Assembly: GCF_046592965.1 (NCBI RefSeq)
Contig: NZ_JBISBV010000009.1
Location: forward strand, 17,590 to 81,589
DNA: 64,000 nt
Reading direction: 5' to 3'
Origin: Marivita sp046592965
GTDB taxonomy: Bacteria > Pseudomonadota > Alphaproteobacteria > Rhodobacterales > Rhodobacteraceae
Both the position numbers and the translations under genes were made by a program. A model generated the notes under the pieces. It ran no database searches. It was not told where the DNA came from and saw only the letters and a list, made by a program, of their open reading frames with translations. Positions 1 through 8,882 of this stretch are shown one piece after another; positions within the stretch are counted from its first letter, which is position 1; every line of letters begins with the position of its first letter.

Positions 1-51
1 TTCACATATTCAAATTAGGTGTTTTGTCACAACAACGTCAATCGGTGTCTC

Positions 52-444
52 ATGCACGTGGTCACATCCCTGAAAGCCTCGCTTTTCGCGGCAGTCGGCA
101 TCTGCTGGGGTGCTGCCGCACTGTCTGACCCGGTGCTCGTGATGGTCGAGCAGCCCGGCTGCATCTATTGCCAGCGATGGGACGCGCAGATCGCGCCCGC
201 CTATCCAAATACGGACGAGGGAAAATTCGCGCCCCTGATGCGCACAGGGTTGCGCGACGGACCACCCGACGGCATGACCTATGCCCGCCGGGTCGTTTTC
301 ACACCGACCTTCATTCTGGTTGAGGATGGCGAGGAACTGGCCCGGATCGAGGGCTATCCGGGCGAGGACTTCTTTTGGCCCGTGCTGTCAAAGATTCTCA
401 AGGAACACACGGATTTCGCACCCTCTGACACGATTGAAAACTGA
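52..444 (+). CDS. soxS: SoxS-like periplasmic thioredoxin
   Basis: This is a 130-residue exported thioredoxin-fold protein. A hydrophobic signal segment (about residues 5-24) is followed by a CIYC redox motif (residues 37-40) and a cis-proline stretch TPTF (84-87). An upstream in-frame ATG at 19 exists, but the start at 52 gives a cleaner signal peptide. The gene ends 9 bases before an ArsR-type regulator and is followed by a YeeE/YedE permease, matching the soxS-soxR-soxT order described in alphaproteobacterial sulfur oxidisers. In that family SoxS keeps Sox proteins reduced in the periplasm. The role here is inferred from fold and neighbours; other sox genes would lie left of the window. 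Confidence 0.75.
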   Translation: MHVVTSLKASLFAAVGICWGAAALSDPVLVMVEQPGCIYCQRWDAQIAPAYPNTDEGKFAPLMRTGLRDGPPDGMTYARRVVFTPTFILVEDGEELARIEGYPGEDFFWPVLSKILKEHTDFAPSDTIEN

Positions 445-453
445 AGGTACGCC

Positions 454-789
454 ATGGGACTTCCTCAACTCAGCCCCGATTTGACCGTCCAGGAGCTTGA
501 CCGGATTGCCGACAAGGCGACCACAGCTTCGAATTTCCTCAAGGCGATCAGCCATGAGGGCCGCTTGATGATCCTGTGCCATTTGGTGACGGGCGAAAAA
601 ACCGTGACCGAACTGGAGGAATTGCTGTCTGCGCGGCAGGCCGCTGTCTCGCAACAACTCTCGCGCCTGCGGCTCGAAGGGTTGGTGATTCCGCGTCGCG
701 ACGGCAAGACGATCTTTTACCGTCTTGCAGACCACCGGCCGCGCAAGATGCTGGAATGCGTCTACGAATTGTTCTGTCAGGACGACTGA
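454..789 (+). CDS. soxR: ArsR-family sulfur-responsive repressor (SoxR/SqrR/BigR type)
   Basis: This 111-residue winged-helix regulator has a recognition region around residues 50-75 (TVTELEELL then AVSQQLSRLR). Cys42 (in ILCHL) and Cys108 (in ELFCQ) occupy the positions of the two reactive cysteines of the SqrR/BigR group, which form a polysulfide bridge when sulfide or sulfane sulfur is present and then release DNA. A third cysteine is at 102. The metal ligands of classical ArsR are not evident, so a persulfide sensor is more likely than a metal sensor. It sits between soxS and soxT and probably represses this unit and nearby sox genes. Confidence 0.85.
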   Translation: MGLPQLSPDLTVQELDRIADKATTASNFLKAISHEGRLMILCHLVTGEKTVTELEELLSARQAAVSQQLSRLRLEGLVIPRRDGKTIFYRLADHRPRKMLECVYELFCQDD

Positions 790-869
790 ACCGATCACGA
801 CCTTGTGTCCTTGCTGTAAGCGCACTCTGCACGCAAACTCCCCGTTCTGAACCTTTGGGAAAATAGCAC

Positions 870-1931
870 ATGTTCCAGAGCATCCCCGAACCCGTGATGG
901 TGGCCCTCGTCGGGCTTTTTGGCGGTGTGCTTTTGGGCCTCGCCGCGCGGCTCGGGCGGTTTTGCACCTTGGGCGCGATCGAGGATGTGCTCTACGGCGG
1001 GTCCGACACGCGGATGCGGATGTGGGGCATCGCGATCGGCACGGCCGTTTTCGGCAGCTTTGGCCTGATTGCGTCGGGGCATCTGGCGAGCAGCGATACC
1101 TATTATCTCTCGATAAAATGGCTGCCCTGGGCGTCGGTGATCGGCGGATTGATGTTCGGCTACGGCATGGCGCTGGCGGGAAACTGCGGCTACGGCGCCA
1201 TCGCGCGACTGGGCGGCGGTGATCTGCGCAGCTTCGTGATTGTTCTGGTGATGGGGGTTTCTACCTACGTGGTCCTGAGCGGGCCGATTGCCCCGTTGCG
1301 CGACTTGATCTTCCCGCAAGCCGAGGTTCTACCGGGCGATACACCGCCGGGGCTCGCCCACCTTGCAGCCCAGTTCATCGGCCTCCCGGTACATTTCATT
1401 GGCATGGCTTTGGGTCTCGTGATCCTTGGCGTCTCGGCAAGCTCACGGGCTTTTCTCGACTCCCCAAAGTCAGCCTTCTGGGCGGCGATGGTCGGAGTGG
1501 CCATCATCAGCGGCTGGGCGGGCACAAGCTGGGTGGCCGATACAGGCTTTGACGCACCGCGCGTCGTCTCGCACAGTTTTGCCGCCCCGCTTGGGGAAAG
1601 CATCCTGTGGTGGATGATCGGCTCTGCACAGCCGATCAGCTTTGCGGTCGGGTCTGTCTCTGGCGTCTGGGTCGGAGCCTTCATCGGGTCGTTGATGAAA
1701 GGGCATTTCCGCTGGGAAGCGTGCGAAGACCCTCGCGAATTGCGCCGCCAGATTTTCGGCGCGGCTCTCATGGGGGCCGGTGCGGTGATCGCTCTCGGGT
1801 GCACCATCGGTCAGGGCGTCAGCGCATTTTCGATGCTCGCCTATAGCGCGCCGGTCACATTTACTGCGATTTTTGCCGGAGCGAGCCTTGGCTTGCGGCA
1901 ATTGATCGTCGGATTTAACCCGGCTGAATAA
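870..1931 (+). CDS. soxT: YeeE/YedE-family sulfur transporter (SoxT-like)
   Basis: This is a 353-residue inner-membrane protein with about nine or ten hydrophobic segments. It carries the internally repeated YeeE/YedE motifs, each with a conserved cysteine in a glycine-rich turn: RFCTLGA near residue 32, GNCGYGA near 109 and LGCTIGQG near 312. TsuA, the characterised member, takes up thiosulfate and passes it along such cysteines. Placement 80 bases behind the ArsR repressor supports a role in sulfur-compound import under sulfide or thiosulfate control. The exact substrate cannot be read from sequence. A paralogue of equal length starts at 23046. Confidence 0.8.
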   Translation: MFQSIPEPVMVALVGLFGGVLLGLAARLGRFCTLGAIEDVLYGGSDTRMRMWGIAIGTAVFGSFGLIASGHLASSDTYYLSIKWLPWASVIGGLMFGYGMALAGNCGYGAIARLGGGDLRSFVIVLVMGVSTYVVLSGPIAPLRDLIFPQAEVLPGDTPPGLAHLAAQFIGLPVHFIGMALGLVILGVSASSRAFLDSPKSAFWAAMVGVAIISGWAGTSWVADTGFDAPRVVSHSFAAPLGESILWWMIGSAQPISFAVGSVSGVWVGAFIGSLMKGHFRWEACEDPRELRRQIFGAALMGAGAVIALGCTIGQGVSAFSMLAYSAPVTFTAIFAGASLGLRQLIVGFNPAE

Positions 1932-2068
1932 GCGTAAGCCGGCGTCAGTAGTTGCCAAAGAATCACGATTTCCTCCAAATGTTCCGGCTCTTTTTTCAAC
2001 AGGCGGGTTTTCGCCGTCGTTCTCGGCTAAGCTCAAAAAAAAATAAGAAGAGCAGGCAGTACAGGAAC

Positions 2069-3133
2069 ATGGGAACGGCTTTCAATGGCACGTTCGTCAT
2101 CTCTTGGTCGCAGACAACCATCGACACGCTTCAGGCGGCACCGGCCGACTTTTTGAACATTGGCGCGGCGTGGAGTTGGACAGGCGAGGCCGTCCGAGTG
2201 GACGGGCCCAACGATCTGTTGCGACTGGAAGAGGCGGAAGGCGACGCAGAACGTCGCAAACGCGCGGCGCTCATGGTGCAGCGCCTCGTCGGTGCGGCGA
2301 CCGATGGCGCGGCCGACGCATCGCCGCGTCCGGTCGACCATCCGATTGCCGAAAAGTGTTTCGTCGTCACCGACGGCGAGCGGACCTACACTGTCACCTT
2401 GATAGAACAAGGCGTGCGCAAGGCATCACTGTTGATGTTCTTCAATGGCATCCCGCCGCGCAACACGGAACTTTGGGTCGTTCACACGTCCCTGTTCAAT
2501 GCCATATCGCAAACGAATGCAGAGCATCAGGGCGCCGTCATCTGCTTTACGCCGGGCACGTCCATTCTGACACCAAACGGCACGCAGCGCATCGAAGACC
2601 TGCGCGAGGGCGATCTTGTCCAGACCAAGGACAACGGCGCGCAGCCGATTCAGTGGATGGGCCACCGCCGGATGAGCGGTGCCCGGCTGTTTGCGATGCC
2701 CAGATTGCGCCCGATCCGCATTCGCGCCGGGCTGTTCGGGCTGGATGAACCCGACGAAGACCTTCTCGTTTCGCCAGAACACCGCATGTTGATCAAGGGC
2801 CGTGTCGCACGCGATTTGTTCAACACCGGCGAGGTTCTGGTCGCCGCACGCGATCTCATCGACCACGACCGCGTCAGCGTGGATCTGTCGGTCAAGGAAG
2901 TCACCTATGTGCACATGCTGATGCCGCAACATGAAATCCTGTTCGCCAACGGCGTGGAATCGGAAAGTTTTCATCCCGCCAACGCTGCACTGTCGACGCT
3001 TGACGCCAAGGATCGCGCCCGCTTGTCACAGATGTTGCCCCGGATCGAGAACAGCCCGCAAAGCTATGGCGGGTTTGCGCGCCGCAACCTTTCGTCTTCC
3101 GAAGCTGCCATCCTGATGCATCAGGCGGCCTAG
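2069..3133 (+). CDS. Hint-domain protein
   Basis: This protein has 354 residues from the ATG at 2069; a longer in-frame start at 1952 would add a basic, unlikely leader. Residues 1-155 match no family I recognise. A Hint (hedgehog/intein) module begins at CFTPGTSI (159), with the expected nucleophilic Cys, the IEDLREGD turn (about 175-182) and a downstream SPEHRML block. This type 2 Hint form is common in Rhodobacterales, often at the C-terminal end of secreted or autoprocessed proteins. No signal peptide or RTX repeats are visible. Self-cleavage just before Cys159 is possible but unproven. It stands alone, convergent with the SH3-domain gene. Confidence 0.75.
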   Translation: MGTAFNGTFVISWSQTTIDTLQAAPADFLNIGAAWSWTGEAVRVDGPNDLLRLEEAEGDAERRKRAALMVQRLVGAATDGAADASPRPVDHPIAEKCFVVTDGERTYTVTLIEQGVRKASLLMFFNGIPPRNTELWVVHTSLFNAISQTNAEHQGAVICFTPGTSILTPNGTQRIEDLREGDLVQTKDNGAQPIQWMGHRRMSGARLFAMPRLRPIRIRAGLFGLDEPDEDLLVSPEHRMLIKGRVARDLFNTGEVLVAARDLIDHDRVSVDLSVKEVTYVHMLMPQHEILFANGVESESFHPANAALSTLDAKDRARLSQMLPRIENSPQSYGGFARRNLSSSEAAILMHQAA

Positions 3134-3183
3134 GGTTTGGCCACGGGGCGCACCGCGGCGCGCCAGTCGCCAACCTGCCCGAT

Positions 3184-3705
3184 CTATTCAAACACCTCGG
3201 ATTCGCGAACGCCCCAGTAGCTTCCCTTGCGCGCCCAACCCTTGTAGCCGCCTGCCGACAGCTCGCACCACTCCACCTCGCATTGACGCACTTCAGCCAC
3301 CACCCCCATCGACAGTTGGGCGTTCACAGGTGACGACGGGTCCGGTCGCGCAAAGAGTGTGAGCATATCCACTTCGACAATGGCCGTCCGAACTCCGGAC
3401 AACAAAGCATAATGCACCCAACCGCCGGCGCCGTCGCGGTCTTGTACCCGGCGCCAATGGCCATGCTCGGCGGTGATCTGCAATGGCATGTTGCGGCGTT
3501 TGTAGACCCAGTCGATCCGGTGCGACAGCGATGGGCCGCGCCGCACGTTGCCTTCGCTTGCCTTCATCGAAACAAAACGGGGCAACGGGAGATTCGTGAC
3601 CGCCCCCTTCTCCTCTGCCGCCACCGGTTCGGCGATAAGGACTGCAACAGCCAGGCCCACAGACAATAAGGGCCCATATACGGTCCGGATCAAACACCAG
3701 TTCAT
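3184..3705 (-). CDS. Exported bacterial SH3-domain protein
   Basis: This protein has 173 residues from the ATG at 3705; the reading frame extends further upstream but overlaps the divergent dehydrogenase leader. A signal peptide (about residues 5-30, ending near VAAEE) precedes two SH3b-like units. The first contains VRRGPSLSHRIDWVYKRRNMPLQ and a W-rich WRRVQDRDGAGGWVH segment. The second contains ARPDPSSPV and GYKGWARKG. Such paired SH3b proteins are periplasmic and thought to bind peptidoglycan or protein partners. It is divergent from the hydroxyacid dehydrogenase gene; no specific function can be given. Confidence 0.75.
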   Translation of the reverse strand: MNWCLIRTVYGPLLSVGLAVAVLIAEPVAAEEKGAVTNLPLPRFVSMKASEGNVRRGPSLSHRIDWVYKRRNMPLQITAEHGHWRRVQDRDGAGGWVHYALLSGVRTAIVEVDMLTLFARPDPSSPVNAQLSMGVVAEVRQCEVEWCELSAGGYKGWARKGSYWGVRESEVFE

Positions 3706-3822
3706 GAAATGCGCCTCGACTTGCTCGGTTTTTCTAATTTTTCCGGCAGGTTCTTGTGCCCGCCGTGCCTTTGCGACACTGTGCCAAAACCTGAGAGACC
3801 GGGAAAGCAGCAGGAGCAAATC

Positions 3823-4809
3823 ATGTCATCTAATCGCCTGAGTGTTGTTGTCACGCGACGCCTGCCTGACGCGGTTGAAACCCGTCTCAAAGAACTATTC
3901 GACGTGCGTCTGCGGGACACCGACGCACCGATGACTCAAGCAGAATTGACGGCCGCCGTGAAGGAGGCAGATGTTCTTATTCCCACCGTCACCGACAGGA
4001 TCGACGCCCGGCTCATCGGTCAGGCCGGACCGCAATTGCGTCTTATCGCGAATTTTGGCGCCGGTGTGGACCATATTGATGTCGATACCGCTCGAAGCCG
4101 CGGCATACTGGTCTCCAACACCCCGGGCGTTGTGACCGAAGACACCGCCGATATGGTGCTCGCACTCATCCTCGGAGTGACGCGGCGCATTCAGGAAGGC
4201 CTGAACGTGATGCAAAAGGGTGAATGGGACGGCTGGTCGCCGACCGCATTTCTGGGCGGTCGCCTTGGCGGGCGTCGCCTCGGCATCCTCGGGATGGGCA
4301 GGATCGGTCAGGCCGTCGCAAAGCGTGCGCGCGCGTTCGGAATGCAGATCCACTACCACAACCGCCGCCGCTTGCGCCCCGAGATAGAAAATGCGCTGGA
4401 GGCCACGTATTGGGAAAGCCTTGACCAGATGGTCGCCCGCATGGACATCCTGTCGGTCAATTGCCCGCACACCCCCTCGACGTTCCATTTGCTGAACGCG
4501 CGTAGGCTGAAGCTCCTGAAGCCGAGCGCGGTCATCGTGAACACATCGCGCGGCGAGGTGATCGACGAGAACGCCCTCACGCGCATGCTGAAGGCTGGTG
4601 AGCTGGCGGGGGCCGGTCTCGACGTGTATGAACACGGGCATCGCGGCACACCGGAACTGCGCGACATGCCAAATGTCGTCATGCTGCCCCATATGGGGTC
4701 GGCCACGCGCGAGGGTCGGCTGGAGATGGGTGAAAAAGTCATCATCAATGTAAAAACCTTTGCTGACGGACACCGGCCACCGGATCAGGTGGTTCCCGCA
4801 ATGCTCTGA
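3823..4809 (+). CDS. D-2-hydroxyacid dehydrogenase (glyoxylate/hydroxypyruvate reductase type)
   Basis: The start at 3823 follows a good ribosome-binding site (AGCAGGAGCAA) and gives 328 residues, normal for the family; the frame is open to 3709. The Rossmann motif GMGRIGQAVAKRA (about residues 158-170) binds NAD(P)H. The catalytic set is visible as the conserved NTSRGEVIDE stretch with its Arg, a Glu near 262, and the His in LPHMGSATRE. The sequence resembles GyaR/GhrB-type reductases that reduce glyoxylate or hydroxypyruvate. Substrate choice among glyoxylate, hydroxypyruvate and other 2-ketoacids cannot be settled. The gene is followed closely by a phosphoesterase gene. Confidence 0.85.
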   Translation: MSSNRLSVVVTRRLPDAVETRLKELFDVRLRDTDAPMTQAELTAAVKEADVLIPTVTDRIDARLIGQAGPQLRLIANFGAGVDHIDVDTARSRGILVSNTPGVVTEDTADMVLALILGVTRRIQEGLNVMQKGEWDGWSPTAFLGGRLGGRRLGILGMGRIGQAVAKRARAFGMQIHYHNRRRLRPEIENALEATYWESLDQMVARMDILSVNCPHTPSTFHLLNARRLKLLKPSAVIVNTSRGEVIDENALTRMLKAGELAGAGLDVYEHGHRGTPELRDMPNVVMLPHMGSATREGRLEMGEKVIINVKTFADGHRPPDQVVPAML

Positions 4810-4837
4810 TACCTCTCGCCCTCTTGCATCCTATGTA

Positions 4838-5539
4838 ATGGCGGTACATGAACAAAACATGAACGCACTCGAATTCGAATTCCGTAGCGAAGCCTTGCTG
4901 GCTCTTCCGAGCGGTGCCCTGTTCTGGCCCAACGAAGATCTGCTGGTTGTTTCGGATCTTCATTTCGGAAAATCAGCCCGCGCCGCCCGATTCGGAGGGG
5001 CGCAATTGCCACCATACGAGACGACTGAAACGCTGAACCGCCTCGTGTCGGACGTGGAAAACACCAACGCCAGACGGGTGGTCTGTCTGGGCGACAGCTT
5101 TGATGCCACTCCGATGCAACATGCGCTGCCGGGCCAGGATTTGCAGGTTCTCACCGCATTGCAAGCGGGCCGCGAGTGGATCTGGATCGAGGGCAACCAC
5201 GATCCCGGTCCTGTCGCGCTTGGCGGAACGCACATGAAGCGGTTGGTCGTCGGCCCGTTGCACTTCCTTCACATTGCTCAGGCAGTACCACTGCCGGGCG
5301 AAGTGTCGGGTCACTACCATCCCAAAGCAGCGATCCGACTGCGCGGACGCACTCTGACCCGGCCTTGCTTCCTGTTTGACGCCACGCGCCTCATGCTTCC
5401 CGCTTATGGCACGTTCACCGGCGGACTTTTTTGTCACGATACGTCGCTGAGACGTCTGATGGCGCCGACCGCACAGGCTATTCTCACAGGGCCGCGCCCT
5501 TGCAAAATCCCCATGCCTGGCCTTGCCCCCTTGTCTTGA
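4838..5539 (+). CDS. pdeM: Calcineurin-like metallophosphoesterase, PdeM-like
   Basis: The two-metal phosphoesterase signature is complete: SDLHFGK, LGDSFD, GNHD and GHYHPKA. The order and spacing fit the PdeM family (ligase-associated DNA-damage endonuclease). In many bacteria PdeM is encoded beside an ATP-dependent ligase and a helicase; neither is present here, so the functional link is weaker. The start is uncertain between ATG codons at 4838 and 4859; the second gives MNALEFEF, closer to family starts. A frame extension to 4760 would overlap the dehydrogenase and is rejected. Confidence 0.7.
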   Translation: MAVHEQNMNALEFEFRSEALLALPSGALFWPNEDLLVVSDLHFGKSARAARFGGAQLPPYETTETLNRLVSDVENTNARRVVCLGDSFDATPMQHALPGQDLQVLTALQAGREWIWIEGNHDPGPVALGGTHMKRLVVGPLHFLHIAQAVPLPGEVSGHYHPKAAIRLRGRTLTRPCFLFDATRLMLPAYGTFTGGLFCHDTSLRRLMAPTAQAILTGPRPCKIPMPGLAPLS

Positions 5540-5565
5540 TCCAAGCGGCGTGCTTCCTTTCGCAC

Positions 5566-5979
5566 ATGGACATCTCACCTCGCATTCAATCCAGTTTTGA
5601 CCGCCAATCGCTGATGCAGACACTCGGTGCGCGATTGGTCGAAACGGGTGACGGGACGGTGACGATCACCGCACCGATTCTGCCAACCGCTACGCAACAA
5701 CAAGGTTTCGGTCACGCCGGTTTGACATTCTCGATCGGAGACAGCGCCGCTGGCTATGCCGCTCTCACCATGATGAGCGAGCATCAGGAAGTGGTCACCG
5801 CCGAGATCAAGATCAATCTACTTGCACCTGCGATGGGTGATCTTCTGATCGCCTATGGCCGTGTCATAAAGCCCGGCCGTCGCTTGATCGTGGTCTCCTC
5901 GGATGTTTACGCCAAGACCGACGCGGGGGAACGCCACATCGCTTGCCTGATCGGGACGATGATACCTGTCGATCTGTGA
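5566..5979 (+). CDS. PaaI-family hotdog thioesterase
   Basis: This is a 137-residue single hotdog-fold protein. The family helix is seen in GFGHAGLTFSIGDSAAGYAAL, with the acidic residue of the active-site region in GDSAAG, followed by VVTAEIKINLLAPAMGD, the usual second strand block. Members hydrolyse aryl- or acyl-CoA thioesters, often phenylacetyl-CoA intermediates. It lies 26 bases after the phosphoesterase gene on the same strand and may share its transcript. No phenylacetate genes are nearby, so the substrate is unknown. The start at 5566 is chosen because longer frames overlap the upstream gene. Confidence 0.75.
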   Translation: MDISPRIQSSFDRQSLMQTLGARLVETGDGTVTITAPILPTATQQQGFGHAGLTFSIGDSAAGYAALTMMSEHQEVVTAEIKINLLAPAMGDLLIAYGRVIKPGRRLIVVSSDVYAKTDAGERHIACLIGTMIPVDL

Positions 5980-6012
5980 ATAAGTTGTAAACATCAGGCT
6001 GCTATCTATTGA

Positions 6013-6915
6013 TCATGCCGTCAGATCCGCAGGTTCGGGCAAGCCGTTGGCGCGGCAACAGGCCGTAAGCGTATTGGCCAGCAGACAGGCGATCGTCATC
6101 GGCCCGACACCACCGGGAACCGGCGTGATGGCGCCCGCGACGGCTGCGCAGCTCTCGAAATGGCAATCGCCCACGAGGCGCGTCTTGCCCTCGCCTTTTT
6201 CCGGCGCATCGACCCGGTTGATCCCGACATCAATCACCGTCGCGCCCGGCTTGATCCAGTCTCCCGGAACCATTTCCGCGCGCCCGACAGCCGCCACGAC
6301 AATATCCGCGCGCCGCACGACATCCGGCAAATCCCGCGTCCGACTATGCGCGATCGTCACCGTGCAACTGTCGCCCAACAAGAGCTGCGCCATCGGCTTT
6401 CCGACAATATTGCTTCGTCCGATGACAACCGCGTTCATGCCCGAAAGCGATCCATGATGGTTGCGCAACATCATCAGGCAGCCAAGCGGAGTGCAGGGCA
6501 CCATCGCCTTTTGGCCTGTTCCCAACAGACCGACATTCAGGATGTGAAAGCCGTCCACATCCTTTGCAGGATCAATCGCATTTATCACCAGATCCTCGTC
6601 AAGATGATCCGGTAGCGGCAATTGAACCAGTATCCCGTGCACCTTCGGATCGGCATTCAAGCCCTCGATCAAGGCCAGCAGCTCGGTTTCCTTGATGCTG
6701 GGGTCGAGCCGATGTTCGAACGAATTCATCCCCACTTCGACAGTCATCTTGCCCTTGGATCGGACGTAGACCTGACTCGCCGGGTCATCCCCCACGAGGA
6801 CAACAGCGAGCCCGGGCTTCAATTGGTGATCAGCTTTCAATCTTGCGACTTGATCCGCAACGTCGCGGCGCAGCTTTGCGGCAAAGGCCTTACCATCAAT
6901 GATCTCTGCACTCAT
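6013..6915 (-). CDS. folD: Bifunctional methylenetetrahydrofolate dehydrogenase/methenyltetrahydrofolate cyclohydrolase
   Basis: This protein has 300 residues, close to the normal FolD length. The catalytic YVRSK block (Tyr and Lys, about residues 50-54), the substrate signature HGILVQLPLP (about 94-103), the PAKDVDGF motif and the NADP site VIGRSNIVGKP are all present. It interconverts 5,10-methylene-, methenyl- and 10-formyl-tetrahydrofolate. The formate ligase gene fhs lies just upstream on the same strand, so together they run from formate to methylene-tetrahydrofolate, typical of Roseobacter one-carbon oxidation of osmolytes. A 76-base gap separates the two genes. Confidence 0.97.
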   Translation of the reverse strand: MSAEIIDGKAFAAKLRRDVADQVARLKADHQLKPGLAVVLVGDDPASQVYVRSKGKMTVEVGMNSFEHRLDPSIKETELLALIEGLNADPKVHGILVQLPLPDHLDEDLVINAIDPAKDVDGFHILNVGLLGTGQKAMVPCTPLGCLMMLRNHHGSLSGMNAVVIGRSNIVGKPMAQLLLGDSCTVTIAHSRTRDLPDVVRRADIVVAAVGRAEMVPGDWIKPGATVIDVGINRVDAPEKGEGKTRLVGDCHFESCAAVAGAITPVPGGVGPMTIACLLANTLTACCRANGLPEPADLTA

Positions 6916-6991
6916 GTCGCGTCCTTCTTCGATTTTTACTCAGATTTTCCGGAAAGTCCGCACCGGTGTTTCAACGTCGCTTGGCGCAACG

Positions 6992-8668
6992 TCAGAACAG
7001 CCCTTCGATATGCCCATCTTCGTTCAGACGAATGGTTTCAGCCGACGGCACCCGGGGAAGACCAGGCATGGTCATGATTTCACCGCAGACCACGACGACA
7101 AATCCTGCGCCGGCCGACAGCCGCACCTCTCGCACCGGCACGGAATGGCCCGTGGGCGCGCCACGCAAACTTGGGTCGGTGCTGAACGAATACTGGGTTT
7201 TTGCCATGCAAACAGGCAGGTGCCCATACCCTTGCTCTTCCCAAAGCTTCAGTTGATCTCGGATTTTCTGATCCATCAGCGCCTCGTCAGCACGGTAAAT
7301 GCGCTTTGCGATCGTTTGGATTTTTTCTGCCAGCGACATGTCATCAGGGTAAATCGGGGCAAAATGCGCGCTATCCTTGTCTGCCACTTCCGCAACCTTG
7401 CGCGCCAGATCGGCCGATCCTTCCGAGCCCAGTTCCCAATGACGGCTGAGCACCGCTTCGGCACCATGCTCGGCAACATAGGCTTTGATGGCGCCAACCT
7501 CTGCGTCGGTGTCGGTGACAAAGTGGTTTATCGCCACCACCACCGGAACGCCAAAGCTCTTGAGGTTTTCGATATGGCGTCCGAGATTCGGGCATCCCGC
7601 CTTGACGGCATCAACGTTCTCGGTCCCAAGTTCAGCCTTGGCGACGCCGCCATTCATCTTCATCGCGCGCACGGTTGCCACGCACACCACAACCGAAGGC
7701 GCGATTCCAGCCTTGCGACACTTGATGTTCATGAACTTTTCAGCCCCCAGATCGGCGCCGAAACCAGCCTCGGTGACAACATAATCCGCCAGCTTCATCG
7801 CAGTTGTGGTCGCAATCACCGAATTGCAACCGTGCGCGATATTGGCGAACGGGCCGCCATGAACAAAAGCGGGGTTGTTTTCCAGCGTCTGCACCAGATT
7901 GGGTTGCATCGCATCCTTGAGCAGGACGGTCATCGCGCCCTCTGCCTTGATGTCTCGGCAAAACACCGGGCTGCGGTCGCGCCGATAGGCGACGATCATA
8001 TCGCCCAAGCGCTTTTCCAAATCCTTGAGATCGTTGGCCAGACACAAGATCGCCATGACTTCTGATGCGACAGTGATGTCGAACCCGCCTTCGCGAGGAA
8101 AGCCGTTGGCGACCCCGCCCAGCGACACATTCACCTGCCGCAGCGCGCGGTCGTTCATGTCCACGACGCGCTTCCACTGCACGCGCCGGATGTCGATCTC
8201 CTGCTCGTTGCCCCAGTATATGTGGTTGTCGAGCATTGCCGACAGCAAAGAATGGGCCGAGGTGATGGCGTGGAAGTCACCGGTGAAGTGGAGGTTCATA
8301 TCCTCCATCGGGACGACTTGCGCATACCCGCCCCCCGCAGCGCCGCCCTTCATTCCGAAGTTCGGCCCCAATGACGCCTCGCGAATGCAAATCATCGCTT
8401 TCTTGCCGATACGGTTCAGACCGTCGCCCAAACCCACGGTTGTCGTGGTCTTGCCCTCCCCTGCCGGTGTCGGATTGATCGCGGTCACCAGAATCAGTTT
8501 GCCGTCGGCACGATCCTGAACCGAATTGATGAAGGATTGACTAACTTTCGCCTTGTCGTGCCCATAGGGCAGCAGATCATCAGACCCGATGCCGATCTTC
8601 TCGCCGATTTCCTGAATAGGGCGCTTCTGCGCGTCGCGCGCGATTTCGATATCCGACTTGTAGGCCAT
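6992..8668 (-). CDS. fhs: Formate--tetrahydrofolate ligase
   Basis: This protein has 558 residues, the standard length. The ATP-binding motif TPAGEGKTTTTVGLGD (about residues 66-81) and the folate-site segments FGMKGGAAGGGYAQVVPMED and FVHGGPFANIAHGCNS are intact. It condenses formate with tetrahydrofolate using ATP. In marine alphaproteobacteria it works with FolD in oxidation of C1 units from DMSP, glycine betaine or TMAO, or in the reverse, formate-releasing direction. The gene is leftward, upstream of folD, with a 214-base gap and the ftsH terminator behind it. Confidence 0.97.
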   Translation of the reverse strand: MAYKSDIEIARDAQKRPIQEIGEKIGIGSDDLLPYGHDKAKVSQSFINSVQDRADGKLILVTAINPTPAGEGKTTTTVGLGDGLNRIGKKAMICIREASLGPNFGMKGGAAGGGYAQVVPMEDMNLHFTGDFHAITSAHSLLSAMLDNHIYWGNEQEIDIRRVQWKRVVDMNDRALRQVNVSLGGVANGFPREGGFDITVASEVMAILCLANDLKDLEKRLGDMIVAYRRDRSPVFCRDIKAEGAMTVLLKDAMQPNLVQTLENNPAFVHGGPFANIAHGCNSVIATTTAMKLADYVVTEAGFGADLGAEKFMNIKCRKAGIAPSVVVCVATVRAMKMNGGVAKAELGTENVDAVKAGCPNLGRHIENLKSFGVPVVVAINHFVTDTDAEVGAIKAYVAEHGAEAVLSRHWELGSEGSADLARKVAEVADKDSAHFAPIYPDDMSLAEKIQTIAKRIYRADEALMDQKIRDQLKLWEEQGYGHLPVCMAKTQYSFSTDPSLRGAPTGHSVPVREVRLSAGAGFVVVVCGEIMTMPGLPRVPSAETIRLNEDGHIEGLF

Positions 8669-8835
8669 GACTGGGCTCCGCTGTTGGCTGGTTCAATTAG
8701 CAAAGGAATACCGTTGCACACCAGTCAAATGACACGGTGAAACCGACACTTCCAAGCAGGTGTGCGGCGGAAATGGAACGGATGGGAAAGATGAACTGAA
8801 CCCGACCCCGACAGCATCGCTCGGCACGCCAATAA

Positions 8836-8871
8836 AAAACCCCGAACCCGGCTGACGGATTCGGGGCTATT
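8836..8871 (-). terminator. Rho-independent terminator after ftsH
   Basis: Read on the minus strand, a GCCCCGAA / TTCGGGG stem with a GC-rich loop is followed by a run of six T. It lies directly after the ftsH stop codon and separates ftsH from fhs. Confidence 0.85.
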
Positions 8872-8882
8872 CCTTCATGGGA

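Noticed and set aside
6899..8065. 388-codon frame opposite fhs
   Set aside because: Shadow of fhs and rich in His/Arg.
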